Below the pieces are notes generated by a model, which made no database searches, was not told the DNA's origin, and saw nothing but the letters and a program-made list of their open reading frames with translations. A DNA stretch of 64,000 nucleotides from Patescibacteria group bacterium (GTDB lineage: Bacteria > Patescibacteriota > Patescibacteriia > 2-12-FULL-60-25): positions 39,862-103,861 of the forward strand of contig JARGGJ010000001.1 in assembly GCA_029210915.1 (NCBI GenBank), given 5' to 3'. This document shows, piece by piece, positions 9,097 through 17,285 of this stretch. A program made the position numbers and the translations under genes. How positions within the stretch are numbered: position 1 is the first letter of the stretch; every line of letters starts with the position of its first letter.

Positions 9097-10233
9097 CTAT
9101 AAGCTATCCGCTATCTGCTTCTTTAGTTCCTCCAAACCTTCGGATTTTTTACACGATACAAACACCGGCTTAAACGCTTTATACTTTTTCTTGATCGCTG
9201 TTCTTGGGACTCTTTTTAAATTATCAATTTTATTAAACACATAAATCTTCTTCGTGTCCGTAACTTCGAGCTCTGCCAAAACTTCTTCAACTTCATTTAT
9301 CTTTTCATCCATATACTGATCTGAAACATCTATAACATGCAAAATAAGATCCGCATGCACAGTTTCCTCAAGTGTAGATCGAAAAGCTTGTATAAGTTGC
9401 GGTGGAAGATCTTGGATGAAACCGATCGTGTCGGAAAGGAGTACTGACAATCCCCCAATCCCGCCTTTGGCGGGATGTCCCCCTTTGACGAGGGGGTCGT
9501 TACTAGGGAGCCAAAGCTTCGCGACGCGCGTATCCAAAGTTGCGAAAAGCTCATCAGCGACGTAAGCGCCTTTTTTAGTTAGTGCATTTAACAAAGACGA
9601 CTTGCCGGCATTTGTATAGCCAACGATAGAAACTGTCTTAAAACCCATTTTATCGCGCCTTGCGCGATGCAAACTGCGTGTATTGGCATATTTGCTTATC
9701 TGCTTTTTAATCGCTCTTTCCTCTACAGCCAAATGTCTCTTCATTTGCTCGATATTAGTTTCACCGCTTCCGCGCGTACCGATTCCCCCAGCTTGTTGCG
9801 ATAACTCCAAACCCATCCTATATATACGAGGCCCCATGTGACGGATTCCGGCCAGCCTAATTTGCAACTTGGCCTCGGTTGTATCCGCGTGCTTCTGAAA
9901 AATCTTTAAGATAAGATCGATCCTATCCCAAACTTTTATTCCCTTCCTCTCCACCATCCGCTCAATATTAAAAATCTGATGCGGTTTTAATAAATTATTG
10001 ATAATAATAATTTCAACCTGTTCTTGCTCTGCGATAGCAATAACTTCTTCCAATTTCCCGGGCCCAATATATGTTTTATAATCCGGCGTCACACGTTTTT
10101 GAATAATCTTAACCACAATCATCCCGCCATAAGTATGCGTTAATGATTCCAACTCCAACAATCGCCGCTTAGCCTCCTCGGGTTTTGTCTGCGACGATAT
10201 AACATCTATTAAAATAACTCGTGGTTGATCCAT
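9097..10233 (-). CDS. hflX: Ribosome-splitting GTPase HflX with in-frame repeat insertion
   Basis: 378 residues. HflX binds the 50S subunit and splits stalled or stressed ribosomes. Present are the N-terminal subdomain with IIINNLLKPHQIFNIE, the glycine-rich linker GGIGTRGSGETNIE (149-162), G1 GYTNAGKSS (205-213), LFATLD (229-234), G3 DTIGF (268-272) and G4 NKID (334-337). Between the beta-strand after LFATLD and G3, where other members have a short PDG turn, residues 245-262 (NDPLVKGGHPAKGGIGG) add about 15 residues encoded by two palindromes, CCCCCTTTGACGAGGGGG and CCCGCCTTTGGCGGG. The frame is kept and all G motifs are intact, so the protein should still work. Confidence 0.95.
   Translation of the reverse strand: MDQPRVILIDVISSQTKPEEAKRRLLELESLTHTYGGMIVVKIIQKRVTPDYKTYIGPGKLEEVIAIAEQEQVEIIIINNLLKPHQIFNIERMVERKGIKVWDRIDLILKIFQKHADTTEAKLQIRLAGIRHMGPRIYRMGLELSQQAGGIGTRGSGETNIEQMKRHLAVEERAIKKQISKYANTRSLHRARRDKMGFKTVSIVGYTNAGKSSLLNALTKKGAYVADELFATLDTRVAKLWLPSNDPLVKGGHPAKGGIGGLSVLLSDTIGFIQDLPPQLIQAFRSTLEETVHADLILHVIDVSDQYMDEKINEVEEVLAELEVTDTKKIYVFNKIDNLKRVPRTAIKKKYKAFKPVFVSCKKSEGLEELKKQIADSL
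9448..9501. repeat. Palindromic repeat inserted within hflX
   Basis: Two adjacent palindromes (CCCGCC-TTT-GGCGGG and CCCCC-TTTGACGA-GGGGG) inside the GTPase domain coding sequence. The second is a relative of the intergenic element at 9002-9075; the first resembles CCGCC-TTT-GGCGG in the leader at 47403-47420. Confidence 0.75.
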
Positions 10234-10284
10234 GGATATACTTTAAACTGAGATAAGAGTGTTTGCAAGAAAAATCATCCTAAA

Positions 10285-10409
10285 GTCTGAACCTTGATTT
10301 CGAACCGATTACCAACCTAATTAACCTGATTACTTAATGAAAGAAATATTTTATACCTATAGTAATCAAGTTAATTTGAGTGAGAATCAAACTTAATCAA
10401 GATTCAGAC
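10285..10409. repeat. Imperfect palindrome, copy 2
   Basis: GTCTGAACCTTGATT at one end, AATCAAGATTCAGAC at the other, with TATAGTAATCAAG near the middle, matching copy 1 at 8189-8314 in order and length. Confidence 0.75.
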
Positions 10410-10410
10410 A

Positions 10411-10440
10411 ATAAAAAGCCGCGTACAAGTGCACGCGGCT
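10411..10440 (-). terminator. Terminator of pentapeptide gene 2
   Basis: Minus strand AGCCGCGT-GCACTTGT-ACGCGGCT and TTTTTATT, identical stem to 8324-8347. Confidence 0.85.
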
Positions 10441-10459
10441 GGTAGCCAAACATGAAAGA

Positions 10460-11170
10460 TTATTTTGCAAATTTAATGGAAGCTTCAGTTGCCTTAACAC
10501 ACGCTTCCCAATATTCACGACGCAAACCTCTTACAGCAGTAAAACTTGTTCCACTAAGATCAGCATTTTCAAAATCCGTTCGTATAACATAAGCCCCAGC
10601 GCAAGAGGCTGCGGATAAATCGGCACCTGAAAACACAGTATCCGATAAATCCGCTAGGCAAAAACTTGCCAGATTAAAATTACAACCAACAAATGAACAA
10701 AAATTTAAAGATGCGGATACGAAACTCGCTTTCTGAAATGTAGTTTCACGAAAATTAGATCCGCTAAAAACCGCCCTCTCAAAATTTGCGCCAAATAAGT
10801 TAACTCTAGAAGCGTTCACCGAGATAAAAGTAGTCTTTGAAAAATTACTTAGCGCCAAATTCGCATAATCAAAACTTGCACCTGACATTTTCGTTCCGGT
10901 TAAATCAGCACTAAGCATTGTTGATCCGCTAAACTTGGCATTAACAAAAACAATTTCTTTTAAAGATGCTTGGCTTAAAATGGAATTCGAAAGATTTATA
11001 CCCGATAAATCCACTTCAGTTAGAGTTGCCTTAAATAAACTCGGTGTCCACTCCGGATGCTCTTCACGCATCGCATTCCACTTCTTCACTCCTTCGAGCC
11101 CGGTCATCAAAATCTCAACCAATTCTTCGGTTCCAGGAGGCGTCCAGTCACTCTTATTTTCTTCGCTCAT
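10460..11170 (-). CDS. Pentapeptide-repeat protein 2
   Basis: 236 residues, the longest of the three paralogues. Same N-terminal domain (SEENKSDWTPPGTEELVE, then GVKKWNAMREEHPEWTPS), followed by about 150 residues of looser pentapeptide repeats (NLSNSILSQASLKEIVFVNA, then ANFERAVFSG). It ends with GLRREYWEACVKA, corresponding to GIRRDDAKICFA in paralogue 1. AAGGAG lies 6 bases before the ATG. Its promoter, leader, pre-SD hairpin, terminator and two flanking repeats match paralogue 1, so the whole cassette, not just the gene, was duplicated. Confidence 0.85.
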   Translation of the reverse strand: MSEENKSDWTPPGTEELVEILMTGLEGVKKWNAMREEHPEWTPSLFKATLTEVDLSGINLSNSILSQASLKEIVFVNAKFSGSTMLSADLTGTKMSGASFDYANLALSNFSKTTFISVNASRVNLFGANFERAVFSGSNFRETTFQKASFVSASLNFCSFVGCNFNLASFCLADLSDTVFSGADLSAASCAGAYVIRTDFENADLSGTSFTAVRGLRREYWEACVKATEASIKFAK

Positions 11171-11203
11171 CTCATTCTCCTTGCCCTTTTGGGCTTTGTT
11201 AGG

Positions 11204-11230
11204 GTACGTTCTCGGGTTTATTCAAGAATG
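11204..11230 (-). promoter_or_regulatory. Shared 5' leader element, copy B
   Basis: 27 bp, one mismatch to copy A. The hairpin GCCC-AAAA-GGGC (11183-11194) sits between it and the ribosome binding site. Confidence 0.7.
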
Positions 11231-11235
11231 CTGTA

Positions 11236-11264
11236 ACTTAAGCAGAAAATGGGGGGAATGTCAA
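11236..11264 (-). promoter_or_regulatory. Promoter of pentapeptide gene 2
   Basis: TTGACA, 17-bp spacer ending CTGC as in copy A, TTAAGT. Confidence 0.65.
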
Positions 11265-11273
11265 GGCTCCATA

Positions 11274-11346
11274 CCAACCCCTAAATCCCCTTGTCAGGGG
11301 ACTTGTTTGCAAGTTTTTTAGCCCCCTGACAAGGGGGTTGGGGGTC
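11274..11346. repeat. CCCCTTGTCA/TGACAAGGGG repeat, copy 2
   Basis: Same order of words as 9002-9075: AACCCCTAAATCCCCTTGTC, GGGGACTTG, TTTAGCCCCCTGACAAGGGG. Confidence 0.7.
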
Positions 11347-11349
11347 GTG

Positions 11350-11802
11350 CTAAGCAAACCAAATCACCACAGTCGCCAAAGCCCCAAATCCAAAACCACC
11401 CACTACATCCACCGTATCATGCGCTCTAAGCCACACACGCGACCAGCCGACGATGATAGGCCACAGAGCAAATAAAAAGCTCCACCAGCGCAATTCGGGG
11501 ACGAGTAAGACCCACGACGCAATCATAAAGGCCGCAACAGTGTGCGAACTTGGAAACGAATAGCCATAGGCTTTAACTTTAACCGCTTCTCCGCGAGCCA
11601 CCGGCCGTGGGCGTTTAAAAACAAATTTAATCAATTCCGCTGCAACGGTTGGAATAAAAATCCAAGCCACAAACATCAAGAGCTTCTCCTTTGGAATCGG
11701 ATACAAAAAATACACGCCTCCCGTCACAACCAAAATCCCCCACCATGAACCAATCATGCTGACTAAATGGGCAACAACAGTGCGTTTGGATCCTTGAGAC
11801 AT
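11350..11802 (-). CDS. PAP2-family membrane phosphatase
   Basis: 150 residues from the ATG at 11802; the frame can be extended to a TTG 30 bases upstream, but that part is a TTCGAAGTTCG repeat. The three phosphatase motifs are present: KFVFKRPRP, PSSHT and SRVWLRAHDTVDV, the last two carrying the catalytic histidines. Five or so hydrophobic helices. PAP2 enzymes of this size dephosphorylate lipid pyrophosphates such as undecaprenyl-PP or phosphatidylglycerol phosphate at the outer face of the membrane. It may overlap in function with UppP at 19582-20391. Confidence 0.88.
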   Translation of the reverse strand: MSQGSKRTVVAHLVSMIGSWWGILVVTGGVYFLYPIPKEKLLMFVAWIFIPTVAAELIKFVFKRPRPVARGEAVKVKAYGYSFPSSHTVAAFMIASWVLLVPELRWWSFLFALWPIIVGWSRVWLRAHDTVDVVGGFGFGALATVVIWFA

Positions 11803-11938
11803 AACTTGAAACGAAATTCGAACTTCGAACAACGAACTACGATTTTGTTTATTAAGTATAAACCATTTTTAAACAATATAAAAAGAATCGAGCTCAGCTC
11901 GACTCCTTCGTCATTCATCATGCATTATACATCATGCA

Positions 11939-13975
11939 TTATTCATATATATAGTCACGATACTCCGGCTCATCCGTGCTGGGATAATCCACCGCTCCTT
12001 GCTTTGTGAGATCATAAAGATGGTGCATTTGGATTCCGGCATTCGAGAGAGTTAAAAACGAATCATCCATATAAGCTACTCTGTTTATATCCTCATCATA
12101 ATTTCCATAATACCAACCCGATTTCATCATCGCCTGATCATCCTTGTGATGCGTAATTTTACCTAACTCTTCAAATCCGCTTTCTACTGTTAAACGATAC
12201 ACAATAGCTCCTTGAAAAGTAAAATCACCATACTCATTCCCTTCTCGATTCGGATCCGTTTTAACCGATTCATCCAACTCCGCGATTCTAACCGGGAAAG
12301 AAAGCAACTGCTTGCTTGGAGAGTACAAGAAAGCTTTATGATTATGCAAAGCTTCGGATTCAGTACCGCGGTCACCGATAATTACTTTATGCAACTCTTT
12401 TGGATTTGTTACATCGGTCACATCAAACACAGCCATCTTAATACCCTGATACCAGGCAAAATCCGCCTGCTCTCCGCTCCACGGATCCTCTCCCGCTTCT
12501 ACCGTATCTTTACCGATGCCGATTATATGATTTTCATCCATGGGATGCAGATAATCCGAATATCCAGGGATCTTAAGCTTGCCAAGAATCGATGGATTCT
12601 GCGGATCCTTTAAATCCAGCACAAAAAACGGATCTATTTTTTTAAAGGTAACCATATAACCGCGATCGCCCATAAATCTCATGGAATAAATGGATTCCCC
12701 GGGCGCGATACCTTCTATTTTTCCGGCCGGATCCATATTCGATGTTAAAATATATACATTGTTGGTGGAATCCGCGCCCGTACGCCAAACTTGACCCTTG
12801 GTTGTAGCAACCCGTAGATAGCTGTTATGTTCATCCAAAGAAAATTGATTTAAAAGATGCCCCGGCACGGATCCTTGTTTGGCAAACTCAATCTTTCCAC
12901 CACTTAGATTAAACTTGTAGATATTCGTCTTTTCACGGTCTTCGGGAATCATACTGTCGTAAAAAGGTCTGTACTGCCAATCCTGACGCGCAACATACAA
13001 ATTATCGAGCGACGCATAAACAGTTTCACTCGCTCCCAAAATAACCTCTCTCTGAACTTCCCCGGTTCCGTGCATTGGCACAGAGGCAACTGTTAAATAC
13101 TCACGGCTGGGTTCCGGATCAAAATATCCAACATTTCCGCATCTAACCATCGGTTCAAAACTCGTGCTCACACTGCTATCGCGATATGCGGGAATCAAAT
13201 CTTTGTCCTCCGGCATAATATCAAACCCAAACCAAGGGCTCCAAGAATTCATCACCAAATAAACATTCCCATCTATCATCCTTGATGATGATAACGATCC
13301 GTCGAACTCCACTGTTCTAACCTTAGATGGTTTAGAACGATCCGAAATATCCCAAATCTGCGCGATAGATACAGAGCCTCCGCGCATATGTGGGGCAAAC
13401 TCATAAGCAATATCACGTACTAAAGGCATGGGATAAATATTATCATTATATGTATGCCCCATTACCATTAACCTATTATCATCAATATAAAAATCACTTG
13501 CGTTCACATTTTCGTCCATATCAATTTCACCAACAAGCTTCGCGGATTCGGTTGGTAAAATCTGGGAAATCATTATTCGATTTTTTGATAGATGATATAC
13601 ATAAGTACCATCCATCTTTAAAATATCCGCCTCATCAACTCCCTCAACTTGCACATTGGTTTGCGAATAATCGCCAGATGCCTCAGGAGCCATTTGTGCC
13701 GCGCTTGATGGCACGCTGTCTGATATTGGCGCCGAATTTTTCATCATCGGCATGGCCACCATATCCTCCATTACAATATAACTATCTTCCTCATCCGCTT
13801 TAACAATCTGATCCTTTAAAACCGAGCAGGATTCAAACCTCTGCACTCCCTCTGCCTGAACCAATGGCTTGCTTGGCATTTTTAAATCAATATTAACCAC
13901 AGGCGCCATGGGCGACATGCCAAAAGCCGTAACCATTAAAGCTCCAAGTGATTTTAAAAACAAACTTGTAAACAT
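11939..13975 (-). CDS. Secreted C-terminal beta-propeller protein
   Basis: 678 residues. Hydrophobic N-terminus (residues 4-25) acts as signal or anchor. After an acidic stretch (DQIVKADEEDSYIVMEDMVA) comes VEGVDEADILKMDGTYVYHL, the hallmark of the beta-propeller domain family distantly related to WD40 (Pfam Beta_propel type). Repeated blades such as SASDFYIDDNRLMVMGHTY, VATTKGQVWRTGADSTNNVY and EALHNHKAFLYSPSKQLLSF follow to the end. Extracytoplasmic, function unknown for the family. Monocistronic; the spacer downstream has GAGCTCAGCTC and ATGCAT palindromes. Confidence 0.85.
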   Translation of the reverse strand: MFTSLFLKSLGALMVTAFGMSPMAPVVNIDLKMPSKPLVQAEGVQRFESCSVLKDQIVKADEEDSYIVMEDMVAMPMMKNSAPISDSVPSSAAQMAPEASGDYSQTNVQVEGVDEADILKMDGTYVYHLSKNRIMISQILPTESAKLVGEIDMDENVNASDFYIDDNRLMVMGHTYNDNIYPMPLVRDIAYEFAPHMRGGSVSIAQIWDISDRSKPSKVRTVEFDGSLSSSRMIDGNVYLVMNSWSPWFGFDIMPEDKDLIPAYRDSSVSTSFEPMVRCGNVGYFDPEPSREYLTVASVPMHGTGEVQREVILGASETVYASLDNLYVARQDWQYRPFYDSMIPEDREKTNIYKFNLSGGKIEFAKQGSVPGHLLNQFSLDEHNSYLRVATTKGQVWRTGADSTNNVYILTSNMDPAGKIEGIAPGESIYSMRFMGDRGYMVTFKKIDPFFVLDLKDPQNPSILGKLKIPGYSDYLHPMDENHIIGIGKDTVEAGEDPWSGEQADFAWYQGIKMAVFDVTDVTNPKELHKVIIGDRGTESEALHNHKAFLYSPSKQLLSFPVRIAELDESVKTDPNREGNEYGDFTFQGAIVYRLTVESGFEELGKITHHKDDQAMMKSGWYYGNYDEDINRVAYMDDSFLTLSNAGIQMHHLYDLTKQGAVDYPSTDEPEYRDYIYE

Positions 13976-13984
13976 AAACTTTTC

Positions 13985-14060
13985 TAAGCTTAAAGTCCAT
14001 CAAGTCTATCAAGTCCATCCGGCTTGACGGACTTTACGGACTTTTAGCTTTATGGACTAA
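13985..14060. repeat. AAGTCCATCAAGTC direct repeats
   Basis: Words AAGTCCATCAAGTCTATCAA and GACGGACTTTACGGACTTTT partly mirror each other in the space upstream of the beta-propeller gene. No gene seen. Confidence 0.55.
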
Positions 14061-14132
14061 TTTAATATATTAAAAGTGTATCTTGATATTAGATAAAACG
14101 CCAATTCAAAACAGTGATGACAAATAGAAAAC

Positions 14133-14157
14133 AAAAAATCGCCCGAAGGCGATTTTT
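14133..14157 (-). terminator. Bidirectional-looking terminator
   Basis: AAAAAATCGCC-CGAA-GGCGATTTTTT, a near-perfect hairpin with a T run on the minus strand beyond the stop codon of the gene at 14173. Confidence 0.85.
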
Positions 14158-14172
14158 TTAAGTTAATGGAAT

Positions 14173-14877
14173 TTATTGTTGATTAAATCCCATGCCTGTT
14201 CCCCTATGCATTCCGCGTCCGCCACCCATTCCTTTACCCTGGCCTCCATTGTGACCAACCTCTAACCCGAGTTCTTCGCGTATGCCTTTTGCACCATCCA
14301 TGAGCTGATGCATTTGTGAGAATCTGGCAAAATTATCAGCGTTAATTACTTGTAAATGTTCTGGTAACTCACCATCAACCGCCACAAGATTAAACCAAGT
14401 TTGGTAATCTCCCGCGATTGCGGCTGTGCGAATCGCCTCGCGTTCTTCTAGTGTATGAATCTGCATTCCCTGACCTCTGCCCTCTCCACGCATTCCCGGT
14501 TGCTTCAGGCCTAGTTCGTCCGCAATAGCTTTAGCTGTTTCAAAATCTTTATTCTGCATTGCATCGTGCATATCGACAAAACGATTAAAATTATCTGCGG
14601 TAATTGCTTCAAATTGCTTTGGTACTGTACCGCTTTCTTTTGTGATAGATGCTAGAAAAGCATTGTAATCGCGGTTTTCGAGAGCTTTCTGCATTTCTTC
14701 ATTGTTCATGAAACCCTTTGCGTTATGCATTCTTTGCATTACACCTCTGGCCGAACCATATTGATTGTTAGTTGTTGCAGTTGGCATTGCATCACTTGCA
14801 AGTACGGAACCTGCTATCGCAATTGTTCCTAAAGCACCTGTTGCAATACCCGCCTTTTTCCAAAAATCGTAATTCAT
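14173..14877 (-). CDS. Secreted protein with two DNFxRF repeats
   Basis: 234 residues from the ATG at 14877 (a TTG 15 bases upstream is less likely). Signal peptide: IATGALGTIAIAGSVLASDA. Two copies of a roughly 65-residue unit follow: each has a REAI/EEMQKAL helix, a DYxxFL or DYQTWF helix, an ITADNFNRF or INADNFARF motif, an MHxxM helix and an ELGL end. The tail is glycine-methionine-histidine rich (GQGKGMGGGRGMHRGTGMGF), which could bind metal. It lies downstream of the sigma factor and the membrane protein and may be their target; that is inference from position. Confidence 0.7.
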   Translation of the reverse strand: MNYDFWKKAGIATGALGTIAIAGSVLASDAMPTATTNNQYGSARGVMQRMHNAKGFMNNEEMQKALENRDYNAFLASITKESGTVPKQFEAITADNFNRFVDMHDAMQNKDFETAKAIADELGLKQPGMRGEGRGQGMQIHTLEEREAIRTAAIAGDYQTWFNLVAVDGELPEHLQVINADNFARFSQMHQLMDGAKGIREELGLEVGHNGGQGKGMGGGRGMHRGTGMGFNQQ

Positions 14878-15005
14878 ATAACACAATGGCAAGAAATAAA
14901 TGCCTTGGTGATTGGGTTGTTTAATATAACCAATGCACTACCATTTAAAACTTGCTTATTTAATAAATTTATAAAGTAATTCTGTACAGATATTAATTTG
15001 AGCGA

Positions 15006-15021
15006 GTTCGACGCGTCGAAC
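15006..15021. promoter_or_regulatory. Perfect 16-bp palindrome upstream of the secreted-protein gene
   Basis: GTTCGACGCGTCGAAC reads the same on both strands, in the 200-bp spacer upstream of 14173-14877. It could be an operator for a dimeric regulator; it also resembles the TTCGAAGTTCG repeats elsewhere, so a repeat origin is possible. Confidence 0.45.
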
Positions 15022-15086
15022 CAAACTCTATTGGACTTGATTGGCGGTTTGCCTGTTCCAACCGCGTCCTCTAGCACTATACGCAA

Positions 15087-15839
15087 TTACCTTAAAGGCT
15101 CTTTCACCTGTTCCTTCATGTACTGTTGCACTCGCTGAATCCTTACACCGCGAGGGCAAGGTAATAATTCTTTTGCCTCAAAAACTTTTACAGTTGAACT
15201 GGGCATTCCAATAATTCGAACACAATTTCCTTGTTCGACAAAATCCAATTGCCTCAGATCACATTGACGAACATCAACCTGCCAAATAATTCCACCCGGA
15301 TCTTGTATCATCATGTGTCCATTTTGCGATTCCTGTATTCTCCCAATAATCCTATTTTGTTCAATTTTAATAAATTGATTTAAACGCGGACGCTGTATCA
15401 AACTGTAACCCGGCATTCTTGAAGCGGCAGATTCTATTCTATCCGACATACCCGTAGCGGATATCGCACCGCCAAAAGCAATGAATGCCAATGCCACAGA
15501 ACCCCCAATAACAACTGTTCTATATCTATAACCACGCGGAGCATGTACAAAAATGGAAATTGCACCAACAGCTAAAATCAAACTGAGTATTATCCAAAAT
15601 AATGGCAAAGCGTCTAAGATGCTCGACAATGCGTCACCGTTATTATATTCCATCAACAAACCACTCGGGTCCGTCATAAACCAAACCGCAACTCCGGATG
15701 ACGCCGTACCTATAACCACAAAAGATCCAAATAAAATCCAAAGTAACACATGCCTTACTTGCACGCGCCATCTTGGAATGGGCTCGGGTAATTTACCCTG
15801 CTCGATCTTCTCTTTAAATTGATCTGCTATGCTGGTCAT
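15087..15839 (-). CDS. Membrane protein coupled to the ECF sigma factor (anti-sigma candidate)
   Basis: 250 residues. Cytoplasmic N-terminus of about 30 residues, then four hydrophobic helices (VLLWILFGSFVVIGTASSGV near 30, DALPLFWIILSLILAVGAIS near 78, TVVIGGSVALAFIAFGGAIS near 108), then an outer or cytoplasmic domain with QDPGGIIWQVDVRQCD and a beta-rich end. The ATG overlaps the sigma gene stop as ATGA, so the two are translationally coupled. By gene order an anti-sigma factor is plausible, but no ZAS or RsgI motif is visible. Confidence 0.6.
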   Translation of the reverse strand: MTSIADQFKEKIEQGKLPEPIPRWRVQVRHVLLWILFGSFVVIGTASSGVAVWFMTDPSGLLMEYNNGDALSSILDALPLFWIILSLILAVGAISIFVHAPRGYRYRTVVIGGSVALAFIAFGGAISATGMSDRIESAASRMPGYSLIQRPRLNQFIKIEQNRIIGRIQESQNGHMMIQDPGGIIWQVDVRQCDLRQLDFVEQGNCVRIIGMPSSTVKVFEAKELLPCPRGVRIQRVQQYMKEQVKEPLR

Positions 15840-16429
15840 ATAATTTTATTTGCCAATTCAAATTGTTCCGCTGACTTTTGAAACTTTTGTTTTGCTCTTC
15901 TGATCCATGTAGCAACAGTCCCTGGTGGAGCGCGCAAAATATCACTGATTTCGTCATACGTCTTTTCTTCCATATACGCTAAAACCAACACATTCCTGTC
16001 GCGCTCCGATAGTTGTTTCAAAATTTTTCCCACCATCTCCGCCGTAAGATTCTGATCGGCCATACGCGCCGTATCATCCCCTGCCGCCATCATGCGCTTA
16101 AAAGCATCATCATCCGCATCAATCGACATGTCTCCCATTTCTTTTTTCTTTTTGCGATACGCCGATATTGTTCTGTTGTGCACGATACGATAAATCCAGC
16201 TGGAAAATTTTAATGATGGATCAAAATTAGCAATATGTTTGTAAGCATCCATAAAAGATTCCTGCAAAATATCTTCCGCATCTTCTACGGATGAACCGCT
16301 GATCCTTCTTATATATGATAAAAGACGCGATTCGTAGCGCCTAATTAAAACAACTAACGCATTGGCATCCTTTAAGACGCTTTGGGCTAGCTCTTCATCT
16401 GTTTTGTTTTGGTATTCATCCGGGGGCAT
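15836..16429 (-). CDS. ECF-type RNA polymerase sigma factor
   Basis: 197 residues from the ATG at 16429. Region 2 is ALVVLIRRYESRLLSYIRRI ... DILQESFMDAYKHIANFDPSLKFSSWIYRI, with the typical core-binding and -10 recognition helices; region 4 is LSERDRNVLVLAYMEEKTYDEISDIL followed by PGTVATWIRRAKQKF, a helix-turn-helix. The start was chosen because TATACA (16439-16444, minus) overlaps an upstream in-frame ATG, which would place the transcript start about 3 bases before this ATG: a leaderless message. Confidence 0.85.
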   Translation of the reverse strand: MPPDEYQNKTDEELAQSVLKDANALVVLIRRYESRLLSYIRRISGSSVEDAEDILQESFMDAYKHIANFDPSLKFSSWIYRIVHNRTISAYRKKKKEMGDMSIDADDDAFKRMMAAGDDTARMADQNLTAEMVGKILKQLSERDRNVLVLAYMEEKTYDEISDILRAPPGTVATWIRRAKQKFQKSAEQFELANKII

Positions 16430-16550
16430 AAACCACATTGTATAGTACGCACAACCCAACGCAAGTCTTTCAACTTTTTTTTGCTATACAGAGCAAAAAA
16501 CTTAACCGCAAATTCTCAAACTTAAAAATAATTGTTACGGCACTATTTCA

Positions 16551-16577
16551 AAAAAAAACCGCGTACACACGTACGCG
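16551..16577 (-). terminator. Terminator of the gene at 16606
   Basis: Minus strand CGCGTAC-GTGT-GTACGCG followed by GTTTTTTTT; belongs to the same hairpin style as the pentapeptide cassettes. Confidence 0.8.
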
Positions 16578-16605
16578 ACCAGAAGTCACAAAAAATCAAA
16601 ATACC

Positions 16606-17112
16606 TCACCTCCTCTTACCAAGACCGGGCGCCCCACCAGAAACCATACATGGCAAATCTTCAATCTCATCGGAGGGCAATTCCAAAGCTCTTATTACAG
16701 AAAGAATAAATGCTTCACCATTAACATCAATCCATCTATCAGCTCTTACAAAATATTCAATAACAAACTCCTGAGCGGCTTGAAAAGAACCATTAGGATA
16801 TTGATCCATCCAAATAAAATCCTTCTTAGGTAAACGATAATCATCCGTAAAAAATGGTAAGCTGCGTCTCGGATTGAAATTTGCATATCCCACAAGTCGA
16901 TCAGCAACAATCTGCGCGTTTTGATTCAAGCATATCAATTGACCTTTCATACCACCACGTTTACCGATCTTGATTGTCATTAGCAGATCATAACCAAAAG
17001 CAAACCAACGAATGCTAAAAAAACTTTTTACCTCATTGTTGTATACGGTTCTCTCTTCCCTCATATTTTTTAGAATAGCCACTAACCTCTCAACAAGTTC
17101 CAGCTCTTCCAT
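16606..17112 (-). CDS. Uncharacterised protein under the pentapeptide-family promoter
   Basis: 168 residues, no signal peptide. N-terminal helix ELVERLVAILKNMREER, then FSIRWFAFGYDLLMTIKIGK, ending in GGAPGLGKRR. I do not recognise the family and it has no pentapeptide repeats. What links it to its neighbours is the 97 bp upstream, which are identical but for one base to those of the pentapeptide gene at 17286, including the promoter and the 25-bp leader element. Confidence 0.65.
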   Translation of the reverse strand: MEELELVERLVAILKNMREERTVYNNEVKSFFSIRWFAFGYDLLMTIKIGKRGGMKGQLICLNQNAQIVADRLVGYANFNPRRSLPFFTDDYRLPKKDFIWMDQYPNGSFQAAQEFVIEYFVRADRWIDVNGEAFILSVIRALELPSDEIEDLPCMVSGGAPGLGKRR

Positions 17113-17135
17113 TTTATCCTCATATTCCTTTGTGT

Positions 17136-17232
17136 TTACAATGTCCGTTCTCGTTTATTCAAGAATGCCATTATTTCAACATATTTTACCCTTTCTGTCA
17201 ACCCTATAAACGATTTGCTGAAATTTTTTCAG
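17136..17232. repeat. 97-bp promoter-region duplication, copy D
   Basis: Carries leader element (17143-17167), -10 TGAAAT and -35 TTGACA (17173-17201, minus) and a GCTGAAA/TTTCAG hairpin. Matches 17762-17858 with one mismatch. Confidence 0.9.
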
Positions 17233-17265
17233 AAAAAAAAGCCACGTACAGATATCATACGTGGC
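17233..17265 (-). terminator. Terminator of pentapeptide gene 3
   Basis: Minus strand GCCACGTA-TGATATCTG-TACGTGGC followed by a run of eight T. Confidence 0.85.
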
Positions 17266-17285
17266 AAATAGCCATCAAACATCAA

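Noticed and set aside
11802..11832. TTG start extending the PAP2 protein by ten residues
   Set aside because: The extension is encoded by a TTCGAAGTTCG intergenic repeat; the ATG at 11802 is preferred.
14874..15086. 70-codon minus-strand frame between the membrane protein and the secreted protein
   Set aside because: No ribosome binding site, no motif, and it covers the perfect palindrome; more likely the regulatory spacer.
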